Positions 24,963-33,148 of a stretch of 64,000 nt of DNA are shown piece after piece (the first letter of the stretch is position 1; every line of letters starts with the position of its first letter). Location: contig NZ_VTPX01000017.1 in the NCBI RefSeq assembly GCF_008298015.1, positions 1 through 64,000 of the forward strand, in the 5' to 3' direction. This stretch comes from Salinicola corii (GTDB lineage: Bacteria; Pseudomonadota; Gammaproteobacteria; Pseudomonadales; Halomonadaceae). The notes under the pieces were generated by a model, which saw nothing but the letters and a program-made list of their open reading frames with translations, did not search any database and was not told the DNA's origin. Both the position numbers and the translations under genes were made by a program.

Positions 24963-25946
24963 TCAAGCGTCGACCGATTCCAATACCAGTTCGTGATGGC
25001 TCTCTAGCCATCGCACGAAACGCCCAATACCTACCTCCAGCGATATCTGCGGGGTGTAATCAATGACGGATCTAAGCTTCTCTGTATCTGCCCAGGTCTT
25101 CTCGATATCGCCGAGCTGCATTTGTTTAAAATGCTTGGTTGCCGTGGTACCCATCGCGCTTTCCAGCGTTTCAACGAAGTCGAGCAGCGCGACAGGTTTA
25201 CCGCGACCCAGGTTGTAGATCTCATGTGGCGCGGAATCCTGACCCTTGGGAGGAAGAGGCAGAAGTCGCACAATGCATTCCACGACGTCGTCGATGTAGG
25301 TGAAATCTCGCGCCATCCGGCCATGATTGAATACGTCGATGGGCTCGTCTCGAAGCAGACTCGCAGCGAACATGCAGGGTGCCATGTCCGGCCGGCCCCA
25401 AGGACCGTAAACCGTGAAGAAACGCATACCTGTGGCCGGTAGGCGATGCAGATCTGCATAGCTGTATGCCATCATTTCATTGGCACGTTTGCTCGCAGCG
25501 TAGATCGAAGCCGGTTGGTTGGCTGCGTCGGTCTCCCGAAAGGGCAATGTTTCTTGTCGACCGTATACCGAGCTGGACGACGCGTAGAGTAAATGCTCAA
25601 CCTGGTAGCGGTTGCAGACATCGAGGATGTTGAGGAAGCCGGTCAGATTGCTAAGGCCGTATTCATGAGGATGGTCGACGGAGTAACGCACGCCGGCCTG
25701 AGCAGCCAGGTGCACGACATGGGTAAATCTTTCCTGGGCGAATAGCGCATCCAGCGCTTTCAGATCGGCGATGTCGATGGTGTGGAAAGGCACGTCTCCA
25801 AGCCTTTCAAGGCGAGCCCCCTTAAGCGACACCGCATAGTAGTCGTTCAGGTTATCAAGCGCGACGACGTCGTGGCCATCGTTGGCGAGCCGAAGAGTAA
25901 GGTGAAAGCCGATGAAACCAGCCGCGCCGGTGACGAGAATTTTCAT
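24963..25946 (-). CDS. NAD-dependent epimerase, UDP-glucuronate 4-epimerase-like
   Basis: This 327-residue short-chain dehydrogenase/epimerase has an NAD-binding GAAGFIGFHL motif, Ser-rich ASSSSVYG, catalytic YAASK, and TDxAANQPASIYAASKRANE context. VDHPHEYGLSNLTGFLNIL and ARDFTYIDDVVECIVRLL are typical of UDP-glucuronate 4-epimerases (Cap1J/LpsL type) and related WbpP/GalE enzymes. The likely reaction is UDP-glucuronate to UDP-galacturonate. It is encoded just downstream of the ArnT-like transferase on the same strand (45 bp gap), suggesting that it supplies the sugar nucleotide for the lipid-linked donor made by the GT2 of this island. Substrate is inferred, not proven. Confidence 0.8.
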   Translation of the reverse strand: MKILVTGAAGFIGFHLTLRLANDGHDVVALDNLNDYYAVSLKGARLERLGDVPFHTIDIADLKALDALFAQERFTHVVHLAAQAGVRYSVDHPHEYGLSNLTGFLNILDVCNRYQVEHLLYASSSSVYGRQETLPFRETDAANQPASIYAASKRANEMMAYSYADLHRLPATGMRFFTVYGPWGRPDMAPCMFAASLLRDEPIDVFNHGRMARDFTYIDDVVECIVRLLPLPPKGQDSAPHEIYNLGRGKPVALLDFVETLESAMGTTATKHFKQMQLGDIEKTWADTEKLRSVIDYTPQISLEVGIGRFVRWLESHHELVLESVDA

Positions 25947-25991
25947 TATGGGTCCTAACGTTAAATCACACGGATGTACTTCGCTGTCCGA

Positions 25992-27614
25992 TTAGCTGTG
26001 TCCGGAACAGTTGGCTTCGTATCCGCTTGGAAAAAGGGCATGAACGGGAACGATGACCAGTTGCCCCCCACGGTACTTGAAAGTGTGGGCGGCATTGTCA
26101 TCGACAATGAGATGATTGACATCTCGATCCCGGGCGACGACCCAGCCTGTCGGGAACTGTTTATTAAATTTGCACATTCTTGCGGTTGAGCCGTCCAGGG
26201 TCATAAGAGGGCGCTTTAGCCGCCCCGCAAACTGGAATGTCGCTTGATATCCATCGCCATTGAATGCCACCGGTATGTCTTGTGATTCCAGTTGCGCCAG
26301 CAGCGCACTCGGTGGTCTGACATCGAAGCGATTCCAAAAAGGTCCCAGCATGAATTGCGTGGCGATCAACACGGCGAGACCTGTGCCTAACGCGATTCCT
26401 CGCACAGCCGCTCCGGCGGAAGCCCAGTGCCAGCGCCAGAGTAAGCCGGCCCAAGCGATCAGAGCGAACGCACCGAGCGGAGAGATGGTGGAGGGCCCCA
26501 CGGCTCCTTTGCCCCATATCATCAGCGAAAGCCCGACCACCCCAAGTAGACCGATAGCGAGTGCCGGCGCTCGGGTTCTGTGGGGAACATCGGAGTCCAA
26601 TTGGCTTTGACCGATACGGTCCATTATCACCAGCGCTAGCGCGGGTATTAATGGCATCAGATAGTGGATTTGTTTACCACTGATCAGCGAGAACACTATC
26701 AACGGAATGACAAGCCACACCCAGGCAAGACGTTGATATCGAAAGCGTGGCAAACGTGGCCATGTAGCCGGCCACACCATCCAGGGAAAGGTAATCAGTG
26801 GCAACCATGGGATATACCACCACAATGGGTGTGCGTGAGCTATCGCGTCATGAAGCCGATCGACACTTTGGCCCCAAAGCAATTCCCGGGCATAGCTACT
26901 GCCACCCAGCCAGGACGCAGAGAGGGCCCAGCACAACAGGATGCTCGTGCCGATCAAGAGCGATAGTCCTAGCCGCATACGTCCCTCGGGTCCTAGTTGC
27001 CTCTCGCGCCACCAGCGCATGGCGAGAAGAATTGGCACGAGAGTAACGAAAACGGCAGGTCCCTTGGCCAGCAGTGCCAGCCCTAGCCAGACTCCGCTGA
27101 CGAGGCTTTTTCGCGTGGTCAATTGTCCTTGGATCAGGGGGCTAATAGCGCCCAGCAGACAGGCGGTCAACAGGATGTCGAACATCAAGGCACTGCTGTA
27201 AAGGCTCCACATCAGCATCGCCATCATCATCATAGGCGCAAGCCGTGCTCGACTGCCGGCGTAACCCAGGCGGCGGGCGACTCGATAGAGGTGGATCATC
27301 GCCACTAGAGATGCAAGGGGACCTATGAGTTTAGGCCACCAGTCGTTGACGCCAAATGCCTCCCAGCCAATATGAATCAACCAGAACAGCAAAGGGGGCT
27401 TATCGGCATAGGCCTCGCCATTCATCAATGGCACCCACCAGGAATGCGAGTACCACATCTCCCACGCAACAGAGACGTACCGTGTCTCGTCAATGGGTAA
27501 GAAAGGGCGTGTCAGGGCCCCAGCGACTGCTATCAACCACAGAAAAGCAATGATGAGCGTATCGCGATGCTTGGCTTCCCAGAGCCGGGCCCAGAAGCGT
27601 CTTGAACTTGCCAA
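25992..27614 (-). CDS. ArnT/Rgt-like lipid-linked sugar transferase (first copy)
   Basis: This 540-residue polytopic membrane glycosyltransferase of the PMT/GT83 superfamily has about 12 helices. The N-terminal periplasmic loop carries the catalytic acidic motif (PIDETRYVSVAWEMW) and YADKPPLLFWLIHIGWEAFG, as in ArnT, followed by a C-terminal soluble part. ArnT moves aminoarabinose, and Rgt enzymes move galacturonic acid, from polyprenyl phosphate to lipid A or core. No arnA, arnB or arnD is present here, while a uronate epimerase follows directly, so a uronic acid donor is more likely. A divergent regulator gene starts about 200 bp away, with a PmrA-like box between. Confidence 0.85.
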   Translation of the reverse strand: MASSRRFWARLWEAKHRDTLIIAFLWLIAVAGALTRPFLPIDETRYVSVAWEMWYSHSWWVPLMNGEAYADKPPLLFWLIHIGWEAFGVNDWWPKLIGPLASLVAMIHLYRVARRLGYAGSRARLAPMMMMAMLMWSLYSSALMFDILLTACLLGAISPLIQGQLTTRKSLVSGVWLGLALLAKGPAVFVTLVPILLAMRWWRERQLGPEGRMRLGLSLLIGTSILLCWALSASWLGGSSYARELLWGQSVDRLHDAIAHAHPLWWYIPWLPLITFPWMVWPATWPRLPRFRYQRLAWVWLVIPLIVFSLISGKQIHYLMPLIPALALVIMDRIGQSQLDSDVPHRTRAPALAIGLLGVVGLSLMIWGKGAVGPSTISPLGAFALIAWAGLLWRWHWASAGAAVRGIALGTGLAVLIATQFMLGPFWNRFDVRPPSALLAQLESQDIPVAFNGDGYQATFQFAGRLKRPLMTLDGSTARMCKFNKQFPTGWVVARDRDVNHLIVDDNAAHTFKYRGGQLVIVPVHALFPSGYEANCSGHS

Positions 27615-27671
27615 GTTGGTACCCCGGTATCAGTTTTGAGCTATATCTCAGCCGTACCCTGAGTGATGAAT

Positions 27672-27688
27672 CTTAACAAAACATTATC
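27672..27688. promoter_or_regulatory. PmrA-like box in the divergent region before the two-component genes
   Basis: CTTAA (27672-27676) and ATTAT (27683-27687) form direct half-sites with 11-bp phasing. The 17-bp site matches the dgkA box at about 12 positions. It lies between the minus-strand ArnT-like gene (ATG 27614) and the plus-strand response regulator (ATG 27811). The second half-site is imperfect. Confidence 0.4.
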
Positions 27689-27810
27689 GACGGGTGTTGA
27701 TGCGTATTTAATGCCTTTAGACTCGATATGAGCGGATGTTGAAACTGATAAGTCAGCGTTAAGCTACCTGTGTCTCAATCCTAGGCTATGACTTTCGGGA
27801 GAGTGTCAGT

Positions 27811-28497
27811 ATGGCTAGCGAGGGCACGAATAAAATGAATGTTTTGTTGGTTGAAAGCGATCTTGTTCTTGGCAGGGGAATTAAAGCGACACATGATCGG
27901 GAAGGGTATCGTGTCACTTGGTTGACCGAAGGCAAGCAGGTTTTGCAGCAGGTTTTATCTGAATCTTTCTTGCTGCTCATTCTGGATCTGGAATTATCTG
28001 ATGTCGATGGGTTGGGCGTGCTGAGAGAAGTTAGGTCTCATTCCCTGCTGCCCATTATGACCCTCACACTAGGGGGAGATGTTGAAACGCACATTTTGGG
28101 TCTGGATGCGGGAGCAGATGATTATATAGTCGAACCTTGTAGTTCTCAGCCGCTTCTCGACCGAATTCGTGTGTTAACCCAGCGCGCTGGGGAAAAATCC
28201 AACCAGCAATTGTCCATGGGTCGCCTATCAATTAGTGAGCTAGGGCATCAGGTCGTTTGGAACGGAGCTCCCATTAGTCTCGGACGGCGAGAATTTTCGT
28301 TGCTACTCGAACTTGCTCGCCATCGGGACGTGGTGATGTCACGCATTGACCTCGAAAGGCTGCTTTATACCAATGACGAAGAAATCGGTTCAAATGCTCT
28401 TGAAGTTCACATACACCACTTGAGGCGCAAACTTGATAAGCAGCTAATAGTTACTATTAGAGGGGTTGGTTATTGTCTCGATAGCCGCGCGGCATGA
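27811..28497 (+). CDS. OmpR-family response regulator (PmrA/QseB-like) with altered receiver
   Basis: This 228-residue regulator starts at ATG 27811 after GGGAGAG; ATG 27835 is an alternative. The receiver has Glu15 and Asp17 (VESD, normally EDD or DDD) and a likely phosphorylation site Asp59 (LLILDLELSD). The otherwise near-invariant lysine is replaced by Glu108 (DDYIVEPC for DDYLxKPF). The C-terminal winged helix is standard (RREFSLLLELARH, NALEVHIHHLRRKLD, TIRGVGYCLD). It overlaps the kinase gene by 4 bp. Neighbouring lipid A genes suggest a PmrA role. The missing Lys could alter phosphorylation-driven activation. Confidence 0.85.
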   Translation: MASEGTNKMNVLLVESDLVLGRGIKATHDREGYRVTWLTEGKQVLQQVLSESFLLLILDLELSDVDGLGVLREVRSHSLLPIMTLTLGGDVETHILGLDAGADDYIVEPCSSQPLLDRIRVLTQRAGEKSNQQLSMGRLSISELGHQVVWNGAPISLGRREFSLLLELARHRDVVMSRIDLERLLYTNDEEIGSNALEVHIHHLRRKLDKQLIVTIRGVGYCLDSRAA

Positions 28498-29894
28498 AAT
28501 CTATCCGGCGTTATTTGAATATAACACTGGCAGGTGTCCTCTTCGTTATTATGGGGTTGGCAGGTGCCGCTGCATATTATATGACGCGCCATGAGATGGA
28601 GGAAATCTTCGATGCCCAACTGAGTGTGCAAGCTCGCATCGTTTCATCGCTGGTGGGCGTCCATACGACCAGCGATGAATATGCAATGATTGCCAGACAA
28701 CTGTCTCAGCCGGGACACTTCGCTCGCTGGTTTGACCCATCCAATCGCTTTAGGCGCAAGCCCATTGACTTAAGCCTTTACGATGATGAAGAACGGATGC
28801 TATCGATGGGGTTTTGGGACCCCAAGGGACGGCCTATTCTGATGGGGGCGCGTTGGAATGAGCCGGACCGTGCTTTTCCCGTTCCCGACAAAACAGGGCA
28901 TCGTTCGCAATACTACGACGGCAATTGGTGGCGCATTTTCAGTCTGCATTTAGATGATGGTCGTTGGATTAGTATTGGTTTGAGGGAGACCTTTCAAAGT
29001 GAGCTAGCCAATAAGATTGCGATGGGAAATCTCGCCCCACTTCTTTTTGCCTTGCCGATTCTGTTTATACTGATCGCTCACTTTGTTCGTCGAGGGCTGA
29101 AGCCGATAGGTCAGCTCTCTCGTCAAGTAGAGGCACGCGACGAGAAAGATCTCAGTACGATCCACATGTGGGTACCCCTAGAATTGGAAGCGCTGCATCG
29201 CGCGCTCAACGACTTTATCTCCCGATTGGCGAGCACATTGGAACGTGAGCGACGCTTTACAGCAGATGCGGCTCATGAAATGCGCACACCGTTGGCTGCC
29301 ATGAAAATTCATCTAGATAATGCGCGGCATGGTGAGACGAGCTCCCTAGATAAGGCGTATCAGGGGGTGGAGCGGTTACAGCGAGTGGTAGAGCAGCTAC
29401 TTCTATTGGCTCGTCTGGATATCAGCGACGAGAGCCTTTCGGGCGAAAAGGTAAAGCTCTCCGGGGTGATCCTGGAATTGGTTGCGGACGTCTGGCCCCA
29501 GGCGGAAGCCCGTGAACAAGTGTTGAGCGTCGGAGACTGCGCCTCTGTATGGGTGCTAAGCAACAAGACTGAGTTGGGAATATTAATTCGTAACTTGTTA
29601 GATAATGCACTGCGTTATACCCCAGCAAGCGGCGAGGTAGCTGTGAACTGGGGTGTCGAGTCTGCTCGTGCTTGGGTGACCATCGAAGATTCGGGTCCGG
29701 GGATCCCTGACGATATGATTGATTTGGTGAAACAGCGTTTTCAGCGAAACGCCAATCAGAGTATCAGCGGTAGTGGTTTGGGACTCGCGATTGTCGTTGA
29801 GATAGCCGAGCGTCAACGTATCACGCTAACGCTCGAGAATCGTCCTTCAGGAGGGCTTTCCGCCAGGCTGGATTGGCATGACCCCTATTCTTGA
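28494..29894 (+). CDS. Sensor histidine kinase (PmrB/QseC-like)
   Basis: This 466-residue inner-membrane kinase has TM1 near 10-30, a periplasmic domain of about 145 residues, and TM2 near 178-200. The H-box has His261 (FTADAAHEMRTPLAAM), followed by NLLDNALRYTP (N-box), EDSGPGIPDD and GSGLGLAIV. FTADAAHELRTPLA is the typical QseC/PmrB-type H-box. The periplasmic part has acidic clusters (YDDEERML, DDGRW), but I see no ExxE iron-binding motif of PmrB. It overlaps the response regulator gene, so the two form one operon and probably one signalling pair controlling the envelope genes around them. Confidence 0.9.
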   Translation: MKSIRRYLNITLAGVLFVIMGLAGAAAYYMTRHEMEEIFDAQLSVQARIVSSLVGVHTTSDEYAMIARQLSQPGHFARWFDPSNRFRRKPIDLSLYDDEERMLSMGFWDPKGRPILMGARWNEPDRAFPVPDKTGHRSQYYDGNWWRIFSLHLDDGRWISIGLRETFQSELANKIAMGNLAPLLFALPILFILIAHFVRRGLKPIGQLSRQVEARDEKDLSTIHMWVPLELEALHRALNDFISRLASTLERERRFTADAAHEMRTPLAAMKIHLDNARHGETSSLDKAYQGVERLQRVVEQLLLLARLDISDESLSGEKVKLSGVILELVADVWPQAEAREQVLSVGDCASVWVLSNKTELGILIRNLLDNALRYTPASGEVAVNWGVESARAWVTIEDSGPGIPDDMIDLVKQRFQRNANQSISGSGLGLAIVVEIAERQRITLTLENRPSGGLSARLDWHDPYS

Positions 29895-29905
29895 ATCCTT
29901 GGCGA

Positions 29906-31636
29906 CTAGACGCTAGGCCCATCTTGTTTGTTTGACAGCGTGGTGGGCGCCACGAACAGCGGCGCGGCGTCAGCATCACTATGGCAGGTGCCAACGGCGC
30001 CTGCCGGTACTAACCACCATATGTCGCCATTTTGCATACCTAGGTCATGCATTTGTGACCGGTCGATACAGCTATAATCCTCGGCCTCACGCTGGATCGC
30101 CAGCATCCATCGACTTGAATCTGCCTGAAGCCAGGCAAAGGCACGGCTGAATTGATCACGGTTCCTTGTTCCATCTCCAAAATGGACGGTGGGTTGACGT
30201 GATTGCAGCAGAAACTCTTCATCGAAGTCGGGCATGGCAAGCCACGCGCCGTCGCCGGTAATCTCAACGACCTTTCCCATCATGTCGCGAGGAGAGCGAG
30301 CCGGATCTTGTAGCGCATACCCCCACGTTGACCAACTTACCCAAAAAACGATCAGCCACGCACTAAGCGCCCAAAGGCCACGATGTGGGCGGAAGCCAAT
30401 CAGCAAGCCCATGGCGATCGCGCCGATGGTGATCCACCACGCCCAGGGAACCACATCATGGCGTTCGGCTACGCGTTGCAGCGCGGTCAGGCCTGATGCT
30501 CCAAGAATACCTGTCAGAAGGAATACGCCGCCTAAGGCTGCCAGCAGCGTGAAGCCCAGCCAATGCAATTTGCGTTTGCCAAAGAGCCCTGGCACCAGTG
30601 GGACTAGCGCCATCACCAACAGTGGCAAGGTCGGCAACATGTAGACACCACGCTTGCCCGGCGACAGCGAAAAGAAAATCACGATCAGTACGACGGCGGT
30701 CAGAGGTAATATGATTTTTGCATCGCCACGACGCAGGCGCCTCCACCAGGCCGGGATAGCCCAAGGGAATGCGAGTACGAGAGGCATCCACGCCCACGGC
30801 AACACTTCCAGTAAATAGTAGTACCAGGGGGCTAGATGGGCCCAAGACTCCGCGTAGCGCTGTCCGGTTTGCTTGAACAGAATATTATCGCGATAGGCCG
30901 CGAGCGCGGGATCCCCACTTATTGTCGCCATGATAATCATGGGTACGCGCCAAGCGGCTATGCATAGCATTAATACTGTCAAGCCTTGAAGCAGATCCTT
31001 CACACCAATACGTGTCACGCTGCCGCGATGCGCTAGCCATAGCCATGCTGGCAACAGGGCAAGGGGAAGAATGCCGACACCTTTGGTGATGATTCCCAGG
31101 CCCATGGCACCCCAACCGATCAGCCACCAGCGCTTGGAGGGGCCTAGTAGAGCATGGCGAAGGAGCCCATAAGTTCCCAAGGTGGTGAAGAAGGTCAGCA
31201 TCATGTCGATTTGAGCAGTCTTGGCTTGCAGCACGAACTGTAGTGCGGCCAGCAATGTGAGCCCAGACATGATGGCCAGGCGGCGTCCGTAAAGACGCCG
31301 ACTGAGATCAACGACCAACACCAGACAGCCCAGAGCGGCCAAGGTGGTGGGAATCAGAAAGCCAAGCCGAACGGATCCGGTGAGAGCGATGGACAGTGCC
31401 GATGCCCACATGAAAACTGGCGGCTTATCCGGGTAGAGTTCTCCTCCTCGATGCGGGAACCAGAATTGACCGGTGCGCAGCATTTCCAGCGCATTAAGGG
31501 CAAAACGAGGCTCATCGGCTGGCCAGGGATCGCGCAGGCCGATACCGATCCCAAGAAGAATGACAGCGAACAGCATTAGAAGCAGCCAAGCACGGCGATA
31601 GTGTGCCTGTGATGGGGCATTCCAAAAGTCTTTCAT
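29906..31636 (-). CDS. ArnT/PMT-like membrane glycosyltransferase (second copy)
   Basis: This 576-residue GT39/GT83-type transferase starts at ATG 31636. The in-frame longer version from 31699 would overlap the upstream gene and lacks support. The ArnT-like N-terminal motif is RDPWPADEPRFALNALEML, with GELYPDKPPVFMWASALSIAL, ISG... helices, and a C-terminal periplasmic domain. It follows the LAB_N gene by 16 bp, completing a GT2-LAB_N-transferase unit. Such units build a polyprenyl-phosphate sugar and transfer it to a periplasmic acceptor. It is only distantly similar to the first ArnT-like copy, so the two may use different acceptor positions, as Rgt paralogues do. Confidence 0.85.
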   Translation of the reverse strand: MKDFWNAPSQAHYRRAWLLLMLFAVILLGIGIGLRDPWPADEPRFALNALEMLRTGQFWFPHRGGELYPDKPPVFMWASALSIALTGSVRLGFLIPTTLAALGCLVLVVDLSRRLYGRRLAIMSGLTLLAALQFVLQAKTAQIDMMLTFFTTLGTYGLLRHALLGPSKRWWLIGWGAMGLGIITKGVGILPLALLPAWLWLAHRGSVTRIGVKDLLQGLTVLMLCIAAWRVPMIIMATISGDPALAAYRDNILFKQTGQRYAESWAHLAPWYYYLLEVLPWAWMPLVLAFPWAIPAWWRRLRRGDAKIILPLTAVVLIVIFFSLSPGKRGVYMLPTLPLLVMALVPLVPGLFGKRKLHWLGFTLLAALGGVFLLTGILGASGLTALQRVAERHDVVPWAWWITIGAIAMGLLIGFRPHRGLWALSAWLIVFWVSWSTWGYALQDPARSPRDMMGKVVEITGDGAWLAMPDFDEEFLLQSRQPTVHFGDGTRNRDQFSRAFAWLQADSSRWMLAIQREAEDYSCIDRSQMHDLGMQNGDIWWLVPAGAVGTCHSDADAAPLFVAPTTLSNKQDGPSV

Positions 31637-31652
31637 CGGGATGGCATTCCGT

Positions 31653-31949
31653 TCAGGAGGTCTGATTGTTGCCAGGTGGCATAAATTGCTGTCGCTCACC
31701 GCGGATCAACATGAGATTGCGTACGTAAATGACCAACCCGGCCCCTTGGCCGGCGATGAACACTGGGTCACGGCGATAAATGGCGTATGCCAGAAGCGTC
31801 GCCCCTCCACCTAAGCTGAAGAACCAGAATGCAACCGGCACGACGCTACGTCTTGCCCGCTCGCTAGTAAGCCATTGCACAATGAATCTCGCTGAAAATA
31901 GTGTTTGGCCGGCAAAGCCAACGCAGACCCATATCCATTCGGTATTCAT
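31653..31949 (-). CDS. Lipid A biosynthesis N-terminal domain (LAB_N) protein
   Basis: This 98-residue membrane protein with three hydrophobic helices matches the LAB_N family: WVCVGFAGQTLFSARFIVQWLTSERARRSVVPVAFWFFSLGGG, then LLAYAIYRRDPVFIAGQGAGLVIYVRNL. The family lies N-terminal to, or next to, lipid A and glycosyltransferase genes, and is thought to act in lipid-linked sugar handling or flipping. It overlaps the upstream GT2 gene by 4 bp and precedes the ArnT-like gene, a recurrent three-gene order. The exact biochemical role is not known. Confidence 0.9.
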   Translation of the reverse strand: MNTEWIWVCVGFAGQTLFSARFIVQWLTSERARRSVVPVAFWFFSLGGGATLLAYAIYRRDPVFIAGQGAGLVIYVRNLMLIRGERQQFMPPGNNQTS

Positions 31950-32722
31950 CGTTTCGACTCGACTTCTGTTTTATCTGGCTTGTGTGTGACGCTACTCGTG
32001 ACGACGCTGGCATCCGCGTTCGCTATCGGCAGACGGCTTCTTCGTCGTAACCACATCACCCCAACCATATCGACTAGGCCTACCCAGAGGCGGTTATTGA
32101 GCCCGTAGTGTGATTTGCCAGTCCCCCGCTGACGGTGATTCACGGGAAGTGAAACGCAACTGCCTCCCTGGGCTTGTACCAAGGCAGGCAGGAATCGGTG
32201 CATGTGATCGAAATAGGGAAGTGATAAAAAGGCATCACGGCGAATGATCTTCAAGCCACAGCCTGTATCCGGTGTAGAGTCATTGAGCATCGCCGAGCGT
32301 ACTTTATTGGCAATCTTCGAAGACATTCGCTTGATCCAGTCATCGCGACGATTGGTTCTGTGCCCAGCTACTAAGGTGACGCCATCGAGTTGCGCTCGCT
32401 CGAACAAGTTAGGCAGATCAGTTGGGTCGTTCTGCCCATCACCATCAAGCGTGCCAAGCCAGACGCCACGTGCCGCCCAGGCTGCTTGCCAAACTGAGGT
32501 ACTCTGTCCAGCACTTTTCGAGTGGCGCAAAGGACGCACACGGTCATCTCCGGAAGCTCTTTGTTCCAATAACGACCAGGTATCGTCGGTGGAGGCGTCG
32601 TCAACGACGATGACTTCGTAGTCGGTGGATGCCAGGGCGGCAGCGATTTCATCCAATAACGTGGAGAGGTTACCGGCCTCATCCTTGGCGGGAATGAGTA
32701 TCGAAAGCAAAGGGGAGTGCAT
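31946..32722 (-). CDS. Family 2 glycosyltransferase (polyprenyl-phosphate sugar synthase type)
   Basis: This 258-residue GT2 enzyme starts at ATG 32722 (an upstream in-frame codon at 32764 adds 14 unsupported residues). GT-A motifs: LSILIPAKDEAGNL, VIVVDDASTDDTW, LGTLDGDGQNDPTDLP (DxD), and GHRTNRRDDWIKRMSSKIANKVR plus DTGCGLKIIRRD. This is the ArnC/DPM1/RgtE layout, but without the C-terminal transmembrane pair of ArnC. It probably charges undecaprenyl phosphate with a sugar from a UDP donor for the two ArnT-like transferases. It is the first gene of a minus-strand operon with the LAB_N and ArnT-like genes, and a PmrA-like box lies 155 bp upstream. Confidence 0.88.
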   Translation of the reverse strand: MHSPLLSILIPAKDEAGNLSTLLDEIAAALASTDYEVIVVDDASTDDTWSLLEQRASGDDRVRPLRHSKSAGQSTSVWQAAWAARGVWLGTLDGDGQNDPTDLPNLFERAQLDGVTLVAGHRTNRRDDWIKRMSSKIANKVRSAMLNDSTPDTGCGLKIIRRDAFLSLPYFDHMHRFLPALVQAQGGSCVSLPVNHRQRGTGKSHYGLNNRLWVGLVDMVGVMWLRRRSRLPIANADASVVTSSVTHKPDKTEVESKR

Positions 32723-32876
32723 CGCGTCGAATTTTCTCGCTCGGAGTATAAGACTGCCCAGCACAGGACGCAGTGGGCATCCGTTCTGAACAATGCAAGT
32801 TCAATAAATGCTATCTGATTTCGATGATTCTGGAGCCAGCGCTCTGCAAAGCAGTTACCTATCTTCACGAGTTAGT

Positions 32877-32893
32877 CTTAAAAGACCCTTAAG
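32877..32893. promoter_or_regulatory. Strong PmrA-like box upstream of the GT2-LAB_N-ArnT operon
   Basis: CTTAAA (32877-32882) and CTTAAG (32888-32893) are direct half-sites with 11-bp phasing, an almost perfect match to the PmrA/BasR consensus of two (C/T)TTAA(G/T) repeats separated by 5 bp. It is 155 bp upstream of the GT2 start (minus strand) and 256 bp upstream of the orphan regulator (plus strand). Confidence 0.6.
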
Positions 32894-32905
32894 GAGGAAC
32901 GCAAT

Positions 32906-32965
32906 ATGACTTTCGTAGAGTCTTGGGCTTACAAGACTGAAACAAAAATGGATGGGGTCATCTGA
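32906..32965 (+). CDS. Possible 19-residue leader peptide or small protein
   Basis: AAGGAGG at 32891-32897 is an ideal ribosome site 8 nt before ATG 32906, which opens a 19-codon frame ending at TGA 32963-32965. Inside it AGTCTT and AAGACT form a short hairpin; a second one (GTCTT/AAGAC) overlaps the PmrA-like box. No longer gene follows until 33149. It may be a leader peptide for the orphan regulator, a small membrane-free protein, or the decayed start of a lost gene. The box overlapping its ribosome site makes it an odd arrangement. Confidence 0.3.
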   Translation: MTFVESWAYKTETKMDGVI

Positions 32966-33148
32966 AAATTGAGGCCTTGGTGAGGTAAGTGTTATTATCG
33001 AATACGCTGATTTTATGCCAGCACCATTTTTTGGTTGCAATAATATTAAGCTTTAATAAGATTTGGCTAATGGGTAAGGACCACGGTCTGTATTTACGCT
33101 GCAACGCCTTTTCTGAAAAGGTTAGATGAAAAATAGCAGGTTCATTTT

